A stretch of 23,814 bases of DNA. Origin: UBA7328 sp002471345. Its GTDB lineage: Bacteria; Bacteroidota; Bacteroidia; Chitinophagales; Saprospiraceae. Under the pieces are notes generated by a model. It saw only the letters and a list, made by a program, of their open reading frames with translations, did no database searches and was not told where the DNA came from. The first letter of the stretch is position 1, and each line of letters opens with the position of its first letter. Positions 8,281 to 16,867 of the stretch are shown one piece after another. The stretch lies in NCBI GenBank assembly GCA_964011275.1, contig CAXGOB010000074.1, positions 1-23,814 on the forward strand, read 5' to 3'. The position numbers were made by a program, and so were the translations under genes.

Positions 8281-8910
8281 ATGATTAAAGTTTTCAATGC
8301 TGATGACCACCCTATACTCCGAAAAGGGGTAACAGACCTTTTGGTTCAGACAGATGATATAGAGTGGTTAGGAAGTGCAGGTGATGGTCAAGAATCCTTA
8401 GTCAAGATAAGAGCCCTGAAACCTGATATCGCAATATTAGATATAGAAATGCCCCACTATACAGGTCTTGACGTAGCGCGAATCCTAATAGATGAAAAAG
8501 TTGATACTAAATTCATTCTCCTCACTTTATTCAAGGATGAGTCTTTTTTTAAAAGTGCTTTGGCGATGGGCATTATGGGATACTTATTGAAAGAAAGTAG
8601 TGAGAATGAAATAATAGACTGTATTAGATCAGTTCATTCAGGAAGACCTTATGTCAACCCCTCCTTGACCTACCTCCTTATAAAAGCTGAATCTAATTCT
8701 ACCTTAGATAAACTATCTGATAAGGAAGTTAACATACTAAAACTCATTGCACGCCAAAAGACTTCAGCGGAAATTGGAGATATGCTTTTTATAAGCCCAA
8801 AGACCGTAACAAATCATCGAAATAATATCAGCAAGAAGCTCGATCTAGATGGAAAGCAGAATGCATTGCTAAAATGGGCAATGGAAAATAAAAATCTACT
8901 TGTCAACTAA
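8281..8910 (+). CDS. NarL/LuxR-family two-component response regulator
   Basis: The product is 209 residues from the ATG at 8281. A TTG 45 bases upstream would add a hydrophobic stretch that does not belong to a receiver domain, so I reject it. Residues 1-120 are a receiver domain with acidic Asp8-Asp9, phosphoacceptor Asp54 (AILDIEMP), the Thr of ILLTLF and the conserved Lys of GYLLKESS. Residues about 147-205 are a LuxR-type helix-turn-helix (LSDKEVNILKLIARQKTSAEI, then SPKTVTNHRNNISKKL). The protein binds DNA when phosphorylated, normally by a HisKA_3 kinase. The only such kinase in the window is the frameshifted one at 3556-5384, three genes upstream on the same strand, so they are probable partners. 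The target genes are unknown. Confidence 0.92.
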   Translation: MIKVFNADDHPILRKGVTDLLVQTDDIEWLGSAGDGQESLVKIRALKPDIAILDIEMPHYTGLDVARILIDEKVDTKFILLTLFKDESFFKSALAMGIMGYLLKESSENEIIDCIRSVHSGRPYVNPSLTYLLIKAESNSTLDKLSDKEVNILKLIARQKTSAEIGDMLFISPKTVTNHRNNISKKLDLDGKQNALLKWAMENKNLLVN

Positions 8911-8929
8911 TCAAGAGAATGAACTTTAT

Positions 8930-10264
8930 TTATGTCTTAATAAATTTTGATACGAAGATTTTCTTTTTAGAATATATTTTGATCCAATAAATACCTGATG
9001 ATAGTTGGCTAATATCAAATTCATTAGTACCTCTAGTTTCGCCAAAGTTTAATTGAACCTGACCTCGAATATCCAAGATTTGTAGTGTCTCAATTTCTTC
9101 TAAATCGTCATCATTTATTCTGATCTTAAATTCGGCAGGATTAGGATAAATTGCTAAATCAGATAAAGTGATTTCCTTTGTAGAGATAATAGTATTACAA
9201 GATTGTAATGGAGCTTCATCAAAGAGTACTCTTAGACCTTCCTCAGAATTATACATCTCAAAATTGTTATGACCGATATTGGGTATTTCTACTTTAGAAT
9301 GAACTGACTTTACTTCTTCTCCAAAGGTTATTACAATGTGATTATAGTATATCCTTCCCCTCTCGTATCTATGATTACCAAAGGTCATAGCTCTACATGA
9401 ACGTGGTAATGTGGAAGCATTGGGATCATTGTCATTTTGACCAAGAAGGTATACCACTTCACGGCTACTATACCATTCTTTTATTTGTTCAGCACCAGCT
9501 CTAGTAGGGTAGACAAAGAGATCTTCAAGTCCAAAACTCCATTCATTATAATCAGGGCAATCAATATTAGGAATAGCAAACTCCGTTTCAGAACCACCTA
9601 CCCTTCGCTCTGGAGACATGTAGACATATGTACCAGGATTAGCTATGATACTTTTTGAAGATATTCCAGATTCAATACACAGAATTTCAAATATGGGAGA
9701 ACTAGCCGTATATCTATTGGTGAATTGCCCACCAGCAGAATGCCCTGTAAAAACCAATTGCCTCAAATTTGGAAAGCTACGTAAAGCTCTCATTATCAAC
9801 GTATCCTGCACCTCAAATGAAGGGATTCTAATATCGCGAGGGTTACTGCTTTCGTCTCTAGAATTTGATCCAGACTTCCACCCGTCTGATGACCAATACA
9901 CATGATCTTCACTAAGACCATGAAAATCTATATCGCTTTCAGTCAAATATTGTGGCGCTATAATAGCGGTAGAAGATACTTGCAGGGGACGTTGTGCTAA
10001 TGCTGCTTTCATATTATCAAAATAGTCATCAGCATTACGATTTGTACCATGGACTACTATGACTAGATTGGTAATTCCTTGATGTTCACTTTGGAGAGGA
10101 TGAGTAGAATAAAATCTAGATGAAATTTTTATCCCATCTTTTTCAAAAGTAAGTTTGCTCTCAGCTATTACATCTATTTGAGAAGTAATAAAAAGCGGGC
10201 ATAAGAAAATTGTAAAACATCCAAAATGTAATATCCGCCGTGTTAGGAATTTTAAAGTAACCAT
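8930..10264 (-). CDS. Secreted alpha/beta hydrolase with type IX secretion sorting domain
   Basis: The product is 444 residues, starting at the ATG at 10264. Residues 1-30 hold a signal peptide. The hydrolase fold shows the oxyanion strand VIVVHGTNRNADDYF, the nucleophile elbow FTGHSAGGQF (Ser as nucleophile) and a late His in NIGHNNFEMY as the likely catalytic base. The last 75 residues (from about LSDLAIYPNPAEFKIRI to IYWIKIYSKKKIFVSKFIKT) are a Por secretion-system C-terminal sorting domain, which sends the protein through the T9SS to the surface or outside. The substrate is unknown; esterase or lipase activity is likely from the fold. Its end lies 19 bases from the end of the response regulator (convergent). 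Its start is 54 bases from the dehydrogenase start (divergent), so the two promoters must overlap or lie inside the genes. Confidence 0.9.
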   Translation of the reverse strand: MVTLKFLTRRILHFGCFTIFLCPLFITSQIDVIAESKLTFEKDGIKISSRFYSTHPLQSEHQGITNLVIVVHGTNRNADDYFDNMKAALAQRPLQVSSTAIIAPQYLTESDIDFHGLSEDHVYWSSDGWKSGSNSRDESSNPRDIRIPSFEVQDTLIMRALRSFPNLRQLVFTGHSAGGQFTNRYTASSPIFEILCIESGISSKSIIANPGTYVYMSPERRVGGSETEFAIPNIDCPDYNEWSFGLEDLFVYPTRAGAEQIKEWYSSREVVYLLGQNDNDPNASTLPRSCRAMTFGNHRYERGRIYYNHIVITFGEEVKSVHSKVEIPNIGHNNFEMYNSEEGLRVLFDEAPLQSCNTIISTKEITLSDLAIYPNPAEFKIRINDDDLEEIETLQILDIRGQVQLNFGETRGTNEFDISQLSSGIYWIKIYSKKKIFVSKFIKT

Positions 10265-10318
10265 ATAATGAAGTTAAAGGATTCCTTATCTTTTCAGAAC
10301 ATTCAATACGAGTTAAGA

Positions 10319-12406
10319 ATGAAGAACCTTCTTTTATTTTCAATTTTAGTCATTGCTGCTTGTAATACATCAGAGAATATTAACTATGATGATTGGCAAG
10401 TATATCTAGGTGATAATATGTCTTCCCAATATTCAGGTCTAGATCAAATCAATTCTGATAATGTGACAAATCTTAGAGTGGCATGGTCCTATTCATCTAA
10501 TGATAAACATTCAGGTAATAGATCTCAAATTCAATGTAACCCACTAATCATTGACGGGATATTGTATGGTACTTCCGCACAATTAAAGCTCTTTGCACTA
10601 AAAGGTGATACAGGAGAGGAAATTTGGACTTTTGACCCTTTTGATGGTAATTATCAAAGCTTTGGAATGGGTGTGAATAGAGGCCTAATGTATTTTGAAA
10701 ATGGCGATAAAAAAAGAATGTTCTATTCTGCTAATCAATACTTGTATAGTGTCGACATCGCAGATGGTACATTAGATTCTGGTTTTGGGGATGGAGGAAA
10801 ATTAGATATGAAAAAAGGGTTAGGAAGAGATGTGGATAAGCTTTTTTTGAATAGTAATTCTCCCGGTGTAATCTATGGAGATCTTATTATCATGGGAAGT
10901 AGAGTATCCGAGAGCACTGGAGCTGCACCTGGTCACATCAGAGCTTTTGATGTCCATACAGGAGAGCAAAAATGGATGTTTAAGACTATACCGCACCCAG
11001 GAGAAATGGGTTATGATAGTTGGCCAAAAGAGGCATACCAAAAGTCTGGAGGTGCAAATGTGTGGGCAGGATTTAGTCTGGATAAGGAAAGAGGAATAGT
11101 ATTCTGTCCTACAGGCTCAGCTTCCTTTGATTTCTATGGAGGAGACAGACATGGATCAAATCTCTTTGCCAATTGTATTCTGGCCTTGGATGCAAAGACA
11201 GGAGCTTATAAGTGGCATTATCAGACTATACATCATGATGTTTGGGATAAAGACCTTCCAGCACCACCCAACCTTATGACCATTATGAAAGAGGGTAATG
11301 AAGTAGATGTAATAGCCCAGATAACTAAAAATGGATTTCTCTTTGTTTTAGATAGAGAAACAGGTGAACCTCTTTATCCGATAGATGAAATAGAAGTTCC
11401 GCAGTCAGACTTGAGAGGAGAGAAAACATCGCTGACCCAACCTGTGCCAAGTGGTTTTCCCAATTATGCGAGAACAACTTTGACTGAAGATGATCTTGCT
11501 GATAGAAACGAAGAAGCCTATAATTATGCCAAGTCAATATGGGAACAATCCAAACCTTTTCATGCTTTCCAGCCTCCTAGTGAAGAAGGTACAATCATCT
11601 TCCCTGGGTTCGACGGAGGAGGAGAATGGGGCGGTGCTGCTCATGATCCAGTCAATGACATCATGTATATCAATAGCAGTGAAATGCCATGGCGTACAAC
11701 AATGCTGGAAGTACGACCGCAGACAAAAGGTGAAGGTCTTTACAATATTCATTGTGGATCATGTCATGGTGCCCATTTTGAGGGAGGAGAGATGTTTGGT
11801 AATGTACCCACATTGGTAAATCTGAAAGATCGACTCTCTGTAGAACAGTCTACAACCATTATAAAAGGAGGGAAAGGTGTAATGCCATCCTTTGCATTTA
11901 TAGATGATCAAAATGCTGAAGCCATTTATAATTATATCAATGGAATGGAAATTGATGAAAAAACTGTAGTTATAGATTGGCCTTATCCATATCGAATGAG
12001 AGGTTATGAAAAACTATACGCACCTGATGGATTTCCTATGATCAAACCACCATGGGGACAACTGACTGCAATAGATATGAATAAGAGGGAAATAAGTTGG
12101 CAGATTCCTTTGGGTGAGCATAAAGAACTTGCTGAAAATGGAATGACTAATACAGGTACTGAAAACTATGGAGGCCCCATAGTTACATCTGGAAATATTG
12201 TTTTTATTGCAGCAACATCAGATGAGAGAATAAGAGCATTTGATAGTAGGACCGGAAAGGAATTATGGTCTTCTGATCTTCCAGCAGCTGGTTATGCCAC
12301 TCCATCGACTTATTCTGTAAATGGTAAGCAATATGTAGTTATAGCATGTGGAGGTGGAAAATTAAGAACCAAGAGTGGTGATAGTTATGTGGCTTTCAGC
12401 CTGTAG
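10319..12406 (+). CDS. PQQ-dependent dehydrogenase (glucose dehydrogenase-like) lipoprotein with inserted cytochrome c domain
   Basis: I start it at the ATG at 10319, because MKNLLLFSILVIAAC is a lipoprotein signal with the lipidated Cys at residue 15. The ATG at 10268 would add 17 polar residues in front of it. The mature part is an eight-bladed quinoprotein propeller: WQVYLGDNMSSQYSGLDQIN at the N-terminus, repeated TGxxxW blade motifs, and at the C-terminus TGTENYGGPIVTSGNIVFIA and GKQYVVIACGGGK, as in membrane quinoprotein glucose dehydrogenases. A cytochrome c domain (about residues 470-550) is inserted before the last blades, with haem motif C479-G-S-C482-H483 and a likely axial Met in KGVMPSF. 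It would oxidise a sugar or alcohol outside the inner membrane and pass electrons to the respiratory chain. The PQQ must be supplied; no pqq genes are seen here. Confidence 0.92.
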   Translation: MKNLLLFSILVIAACNTSENINYDDWQVYLGDNMSSQYSGLDQINSDNVTNLRVAWSYSSNDKHSGNRSQIQCNPLIIDGILYGTSAQLKLFALKGDTGEEIWTFDPFDGNYQSFGMGVNRGLMYFENGDKKRMFYSANQYLYSVDIADGTLDSGFGDGGKLDMKKGLGRDVDKLFLNSNSPGVIYGDLIIMGSRVSESTGAAPGHIRAFDVHTGEQKWMFKTIPHPGEMGYDSWPKEAYQKSGGANVWAGFSLDKERGIVFCPTGSASFDFYGGDRHGSNLFANCILALDAKTGAYKWHYQTIHHDVWDKDLPAPPNLMTIMKEGNEVDVIAQITKNGFLFVLDRETGEPLYPIDEIEVPQSDLRGEKTSLTQPVPSGFPNYARTTLTEDDLADRNEEAYNYAKSIWEQSKPFHAFQPPSEEGTIIFPGFDGGGEWGGAAHDPVNDIMYINSSEMPWRTTMLEVRPQTKGEGLYNIHCGSCHGAHFEGGEMFGNVPTLVNLKDRLSVEQSTTIIKGGKGVMPSFAFIDDQNAEAIYNYINGMEIDEKTVVIDWPYPYRMRGYEKLYAPDGFPMIKPPWGQLTAIDMNKREISWQIPLGEHKELAENGMTNTGTENYGGPIVTSGNIVFIAATSDERIRAFDSRTGKELWSSDLPAAGYATPSTYSVNGKQYVVIACGGGKLRTKSGDSYVAFSL

Positions 12407-12561
12407 AAGGAATTGAATTAATGAGTTAGATTTAAGAGAATCTATCAAAGCCTACATCGAGCAGTTTATAAATCGAAATCTTTTATTTATAAGAAATTCT
12501 ATATCAAAGTGTGACATTTTGAGCTTGACTGCGAATAATGCTGTAAACACACCTATTAATT

Positions 12562-13068
12562 TTGGGCGACAACGAGGACAAATTCATTAGCATCTTAGAA
12601 AATCACAAGGGAATAATCTATAAGATCACTAATTCTTATTGTAAGAATATATCAGATCAACAGGACCTGGTGCAAGAGATCATTCTTCAGTTATGGAAAT
12701 CATATCCTAAATATGATAATCAATACAAGTTATCTACTTGGATTTATAGAATTGCGCTGAATACCTCAATTTCCAACTACAGGAAAAATAAAGTCAGAAA
12801 AGAAAAAACTACAGAACTCACTCCAATTTTGACAACTTCTGTAAATGAAGTAAGCCCTATGGAAGAAGAAAAATATTCTGACTTACAAAAGTTTATAAAG
12901 GAGCTTAAAGAGATAGATAAAGCGATCATTTTACTTTACCTAGATGATCTAAGCCAAAAAGAAATATCGAAGATTATGGGTATAACGTCTTCCAATGTAA
13001 GTACCAGAATCAATCGAATAAAAATTAGCTTGAAACAAAAATTTAACACAAAAAATCATTCATCATGA
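12562..13068 (+). CDS. ECF-type RNA polymerase sigma factor
   Basis: The product is 168 residues. Residues about 15-80 form sigma region 2 (DQQDLVQEIILQLWKSYPKY, then LSTWIYRIALNTSISNYRK). Residues about 115-163 form region 4 with its helix-turn-helix (LSQKEISKIMGITSSNVSTR). The start must be the TTG at 12562: there is an in-frame TAA at 12544 with no ATG between, and the next Met lies after region 2. Its stop overlaps the start of the next gene by 4 bases (ATGA), a sign of translational coupling. It would direct RNA polymerase to a stress or surface regulon, held in check by the downstream membrane protein. Confidence 0.93.
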   Translation: MGDNEDKFISILENHKGIIYKITNSYCKNISDQQDLVQEIILQLWKSYPKYDNQYKLSTWIYRIALNTSISNYRKNKVRKEKTTELTPILTTSVNEVSPMEEEKYSDLQKFIKELKEIDKAIILLYLDDLSQKEISKIMGITSSNVSTRINRIKISLKQKFNTKNHSS

Positions 13069-13730
13069 AGGACACAGAATTAATGAATATATGGAAGTCA
13101 TACGACGACAAACTTGACCAAGTATTGACCTTGAATAAGGAAATTATTCATGAGATGACTAAAGAGAAAATGAACAAGAACATACTCAGACTCAGATGGC
13201 CGAAAACTGCTACTATTTTAACTGGAATACCATTCACATTGCTTTGTTACTTTATAACTTTTGTAGGAGTAAAGGCACAAGCTGTTTTTGTCACATTTGG
13301 GTTTGGTGTCATAAGCATTGTAATGTCTGCTATGTTGATCAGCTATATGTATCATCTCTATCTGATCAATAAAATCAGTTGTACTGAAAAAGTTATGGAT
13401 GTTCAAAAAGCATTAGCAGAGTTGAAAATTGCAAGCTTTCATTCCACTTGTATAGCCATCATTCAAATACCATTTTGGTCTATCTGTTGGGTCAGCTACA
13501 ATGCATTAGTTCAATCTCCATATTTGTATGGGGGAATTAATCTAATTGTCTTTTTGGCAATGTCTTACTTTACCTATTGGCTTTACCAGAACCTAACTAT
13601 TCGAAATGTTGAAGATTCCAAAGTGAGTCAATTTTTCTTTTCTGGACCTGAATGGGAGCCAATATTAAAAGCATCTTCGATATTAGAACAATTGGATGGA
13701 TATGAGGCTAATAGTAATAGAAAAGCATAA
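13065..13730 (+). CDS. Membrane protein, probable anti-sigma factor for the adjacent ECF sigma factor
   Basis: The product is 221 residues. The first 40 residues are soluble and charged (MKDTELMNIWKSYDDKLDQV), the part that would bind the sigma factor. Four hydrophobic helices follow: near residues 47-65, 72-95, 123-145 and 155-170. The remainder is a soluble tail. I see no zinc-binding HxxxCxxC anti-sigma motif. The call rests on the ATGA overlap with the sigma gene, the membrane topology, and the common pairing of such ECF genes with a multi-helix partner in Bacteroidota. The exact mechanism (proteolysis, or direct sensing in the membrane) is not shown by the sequence. Confidence 0.7.
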   Translation: MKDTELMNIWKSYDDKLDQVLTLNKEIIHEMTKEKMNKNILRLRWPKTATILTGIPFTLLCYFITFVGVKAQAVFVTFGFGVISIVMSAMLISYMYHLYLINKISCTEKVMDVQKALAELKIASFHSTCIAIIQIPFWSICWVSYNALVQSPYLYGGINLIVFLAMSYFTYWLYQNLTIRNVEDSKVSQFFFSGPEWEPILKASSILEQLDGYEANSNRKA

Positions 13731-13775
13731 TATCTTTCTATTTCTTTTAAGAAAGTAGGGTGTTCTTCATCTTAT

Positions 13776-13817
13776 ATGTTTTAAGGTTGAATGAAATTAG
13801 TTTCAGACTTAAAACAT
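13776..13817 (+). promoter_or_regulatory. 10-base inverted repeat ending 4 bases before a start codon
   Basis: ATGTTTTAAG (13776-13785) and CTTAAAACAT (13808-13817) are perfect complements with a 22-base spacer. The right arm stops 4 bases before the ATG at 13822. In the mRNA it could fold back on the ribosome-binding region; in DNA it could be a two-part operator. It has no T tract after it, so it is not a terminator. Confidence 0.4.
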
Positions 13818-13821
13818 CATC

Positions 13822-14676
13822 ATGAAAATATTAAAATCAGTGATAAGTTTATTCCTTCTTTTAATAGCATTTGGGTGTACAAAGGACGGTGGATTAGCCT
13901 CAATTGACAATACAGCTATAGACCCAGGAAATGATCCCAACTTTTCTATTGTCGCTCATATGGACTCAGGGTTTACTAATTACAATCGCAAAGTAGTTGT
14001 GTTTGGGATCGATATATATGCAGCTGATCAAGTGGAAAGCAATAAGCTACTTCACGCTGCTAATCTAATGGCTCAGTATTTAGACAATGATGAAGATGGT
14101 ATCGTGGATAATCAGATTGTTTTGAACAAGATGAAAGAGAACAAAGCATTCTTATTTATGTGGAAGACAGAAGGCGATTTCCCTTCAGACCTTCTTTCAG
14201 ACAGAATAGGTCAAGATTTGGGCAATGATGAGACCATTCCTGAATGGCATGCCAATGGAATGACAGGAAGATTTGATGCTGCCATAGAGGAAGTATGGCA
14301 TATAATTACACATGCAGGTTATGCTCAGGCTTATCCTAATGTTTTTGGAGAAAAAGAAGGAACTAACCTTTCGAATGCTATGGACTTAGCACGAGGAGGT
14401 CGATTTATATCAGTACCAAGTCCTTATCCTTCAGAGGCATGGTATACCTATGACGATACTACTTGTGATTATTCTTGTATGGCTGCAGAATACATTTATT
14501 GGGCTATGAGCTCTATTTTAGGAGCTCAATCAAATCGACTAGAAGAGATAAGTCAAGAATGGAAATTGAATACCCATGAAAAAGTACAAAATGAGGATAG
14601 TTCCATATATACATTGCTTACAGATGTGAGCTATAAATTTCCAAGTGTACTTCCAGATGGTACTTATATGAGGTAA
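13822..14676 (+). CDS. Uncharacterised lipoprotein with EF-hand-like and EExxHxxxH motifs
   Basis: The product is 284 residues. A lipoprotein signal (LFLLLIAFGCTKDG) puts the lipidated Cys at residue 19. D88-N-D-E-D-G-I-V-D96 matches the DxDxDGxxD calcium loop of EF-hand, dockerin and thrombospondin type 3 repeats. E156-E-V-W-H160-I-I-T-H164 is a possible metal site placed like a zincin helix but lacking the exact HExxH order. The C-terminal half (ARGGRF, YPSEAWYTYDDTTCDYSCMA, AEYIYWAMSSILGAQ) has the high conservation feel of an enzyme domain that I cannot name. It comes 91 bases after the probable anti-sigma gene, so it could belong to that regulon. Metalloprotease is one possible role; I am not confident of it. 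Confidence 0.75.
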   Translation: MKILKSVISLFLLLIAFGCTKDGGLASIDNTAIDPGNDPNFSIVAHMDSGFTNYNRKVVVFGIDIYAADQVESNKLLHAANLMAQYLDNDEDGIVDNQIVLNKMKENKAFLFMWKTEGDFPSDLLSDRIGQDLGNDETIPEWHANGMTGRFDAAIEEVWHIITHAGYAQAYPNVFGEKEGTNLSNAMDLARGGRFISVPSPYPSEAWYTYDDTTCDYSCMAAEYIYWAMSSILGAQSNRLEEISQEWKLNTHEKVQNEDSSIYTLLTDVSYKFPSVLPDGTYMR

Positions 14677-14732
14677 TTCTTTTACTTTTTCCACATTGGG
14701 TACAAGAGGATATTGGTACTTTGATTCCTTTC

Positions 14733-14754
14733 ATATCGATTCCAATTTCGATAT
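14733..14754. promoter_or_regulatory. Inverted repeat ahead of the amine oxidase gene
   Basis: ATATCGA (14733-14739) and TCGATAT (14748-14754) are perfect 7-base complements separated by TTCCAATT. The site lies 37 bases before the ATG at 14792, a position fitting an operator that overlaps a promoter. The binding protein is unknown. Confidence 0.35.
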
Positions 14755-14791
14755 AAATAATTGTAGTTTAACAGGATAAGTAATCTCTTGA

Positions 14792-16153
14792 ATGAAAGAT
14801 GTAATCATAGTAGGGGCTGGATTAGCAGGCCTTAATGCTGCACATAGATTGAAGAAAGCAGGACTCTCTGTAATGGTAATTGAAGCTAGAGATAGAGTAG
14901 GAGGTAGGAACTTTGCTCATCATTTGGCAGATGGTAATATATTAGAAATGGGTGGGCAATGGATAGGCCCTACGCAGACGAGGATGTATGAGCTATGTGA
15001 AGAGTTGGGATTAGAAACTTTTCCCACTTACAATGAGGGTAAAGTCTTAGTATATAATGATGGAAAGAAGTCCCTGATGGGATCAGATAAAGATGCTTTA
15101 CCCAAATTGAATGTCTTCGCTCTTTTATCACTTGGTAGAGCAATGAAAAAAGTAGAGCAATTACAGGAAGGGCTCGATCTCGAAAAACCTTGGAATCACC
15201 CCAATGCGGAATATCTAGATGGAGAGTCCTTAGAATCTTGGGTAAGGAAACATGTGAGATTCAAAGCTGCAAAGGATTATTTTAGATTGGTATCTGAAGC
15301 AGTTTTTTCTACAGAGGCTAAAGACATGTCTATGCTTCATTTCCTCTTTTATCTCAAGTCAGGAGGGGGTATAGAAAGTTTGCTGAATACTGATGAAGGA
15401 GCACAAGAGGACAGGATAAAAGGGGGGACTCAACAGATTAGTATAAAACTAGCAGAACGGCTTGGGAAGGATGTAGTTTTGAACTGCCCAGTTCATAGAA
15501 TAGAGCAATCTGAAAATAGTATAAAAATATATTCAGGAATCCAAGTTTGGGAAGGTAAAAAAGGGATAGTAGCTCTTCCTCCTACTCTAGCAGGACGTAT
15601 TTCATATAATCCACCTCTTCCAGGAGTAAGAGATCAATTGACACAAAGAATTCCTGCAGGTTCAGTTATAAAAATTCAAGTGGTTTATGAATCTCCTTTT
15701 TGGAGGAAACTAGACCTCAACGGTCAAGTGGCTAGTTTCACTGGCCCTGTCAAGGTGGTTTTAGACAATTCTCTCCATAATGATTCTAGAGGAGTACTGG
15801 TAATGTTTATGGAGGCAAATAAAGGAAGACAAGCATCAGAATGGACTGCAAAAGAAAGAGAAGCAAAAACGATAGATTCTTTAGTTAATTTTTTTGGTGA
15901 AGAGGCAAAAGGCTATGTAGAATATATCGAAAAAGATTGGATGAATGAAGAGTTCACTAGAGGATGCTATGGAGGTCATTTTACACCTGGAGTATGGACA
16001 GCATTTGGGAAACACCTTCGAAAGCCTATTGACCACATTCATTGGGCAGGATCAGAAACTTCATCTGTATGGAATGGATATATGGAAGGTGCAGTGAGAT
16101 CAGGAGAGAGAGCTGCTGATGAAATAATACGCCTTTTAAAAGAGTTGATCTGA
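14792..16153 (+). CDS. Flavin monoamine oxidase family protein
   Basis: The product is 453 residues, the usual length. It opens with the FAD-binding Rossmann motif VIIVGAGLAGLNAA, then VIEARDRVGGRN and MGGQWIGPTQ. The C-terminal FAD site is GCYGGHFTPG, then HWAGSETSSVWNGYMEGAVRSG. It oxidises a primary or secondary amine to an imine, giving aldehyde, ammonia and hydrogen peroxide. Cys392 in RGCYGGHFTPG aligns with the cysteine that holds FAD covalently in mammalian MAO A/B (GGCYTxYFPPG), so covalent flavin is possible. It has no signal peptide, so it is cytoplasmic. The next gene begins 19 bases downstream, so the two are probably cotranscribed. The substrate is unknown. Confidence 0.93.
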   Translation: MKDVIIVGAGLAGLNAAHRLKKAGLSVMVIEARDRVGGRNFAHHLADGNILEMGGQWIGPTQTRMYELCEELGLETFPTYNEGKVLVYNDGKKSLMGSDKDALPKLNVFALLSLGRAMKKVEQLQEGLDLEKPWNHPNAEYLDGESLESWVRKHVRFKAAKDYFRLVSEAVFSTEAKDMSMLHFLFYLKSGGGIESLLNTDEGAQEDRIKGGTQQISIKLAERLGKDVVLNCPVHRIEQSENSIKIYSGIQVWEGKKGIVALPPTLAGRISYNPPLPGVRDQLTQRIPAGSVIKIQVVYESPFWRKLDLNGQVASFTGPVKVVLDNSLHNDSRGVLVMFMEANKGRQASEWTAKEREAKTIDSLVNFFGEEAKGYVEYIEKDWMNEEFTRGCYGGHFTPGVWTAFGKHLRKPIDHIHWAGSETSSVWNGYMEGAVRSGERAADEIIRLLKELI

Positions 16154-16172
16154 GGTAAATGAAGTGAAAATC

Positions 16173-16808
16173 ATGAAAACAAAAGCTTACTATATTGCGG
16201 TCGTTTTATTCATTCTATTAACTTGTTCATGTCAATCCCAACCGAATCTCAAATCGAATAAAATTGTTGGTGGTCCATGTGAGGGATGTGAAGCTGTATA
16301 TGAGTATGGAAATAAAAGTCTTAACTCAGTTGACACACTCCCCCAATTTGAGATTTTAGAACCTAAAATCGAGATAAGAGGTACGGTATATCAAAAAGAT
16401 GGAAAGACTCCAGCAAATGATGTCATCGTGTACATTTATCATACAAATCGAAAAGGATTATACGAAAATTTTAATAACGAATCGGGTTGGGGAAAACGAC
16501 ATGGTTCGTTGCGAGGATGGATAAAGACAGGTAAGACTGGAGAATATACCTTTTACACTTTCAGACCAGTTGCATATCCCAATGGAGGCGAACCAGAACA
16601 TATCCATTTCACTGTGAAAGAGCCAAATAGAAATGAATATTTTATTGATGATATAATGTTTGATGATGATCCTTTATTGACTCAATCTGAGCGAAAAAAA
16701 TTGAAAAAAAGAGCAGGGTCAGGAATAGTAAGACCTTCTCAGAATAATGGAATATTGATGGTAAAGAGAGATATAATACTGGGATTAAATATTCCTAATT
16801 ATGAATAG
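16173..16808 (+). CDS. Intradiol ring-cleavage dioxygenase-like lipoprotein
   Basis: The product is 211 residues from the ATG at 16173; a GTG at 16164 would add three residues. It has a lipoprotein signal (VVLFILLTCSCQS), so it is exported and membrane-anchored. Residues about 70-150 match the beta-sandwich core of the protocatechuate 3,4-dioxygenase family: GTVYQKDGKTPANDVIVYIY, then GEYTFYTFRPVAYP, then PEHIHFTV. The four non-haem iron(III) ligands appear to be present: Tyr97 (KGLY), Tyr135 (VAYP), His143 and His145 (HIH). It could open catechol-type rings outside the cytoplasm, but many exported members of this family have no proven substrate. It lies just after the amine oxidase gene. Because one product is cytoplasmic and the other exported, a shared pathway is not certain. 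Confidence 0.85.
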   Translation: MKTKAYYIAVVLFILLTCSCQSQPNLKSNKIVGGPCEGCEAVYEYGNKSLNSVDTLPQFEILEPKIEIRGTVYQKDGKTPANDVIVYIYHTNRKGLYENFNNESGWGKRHGSLRGWIKTGKTGEYTFYTFRPVAYPNGGEPEHIHFTVKEPNRNEYFIDDIMFDDDPLLTQSERKKLKKRAGSGIVRPSQNNGILMVKRDIILGLNIPNYE

Positions 16809-16867
16809 AATATTAGATTGGTCATGACAGGTTTTTAATTCTTGATTGGTCTGCTTATTTTCAGCAT

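Noticed and set aside
10820..11819. Several frames of 70-109 codons on both strands within 10820-11819.
   Set aside because: They are shadows of the PQQ dehydrogenase, whose motifs are continuous across the region.
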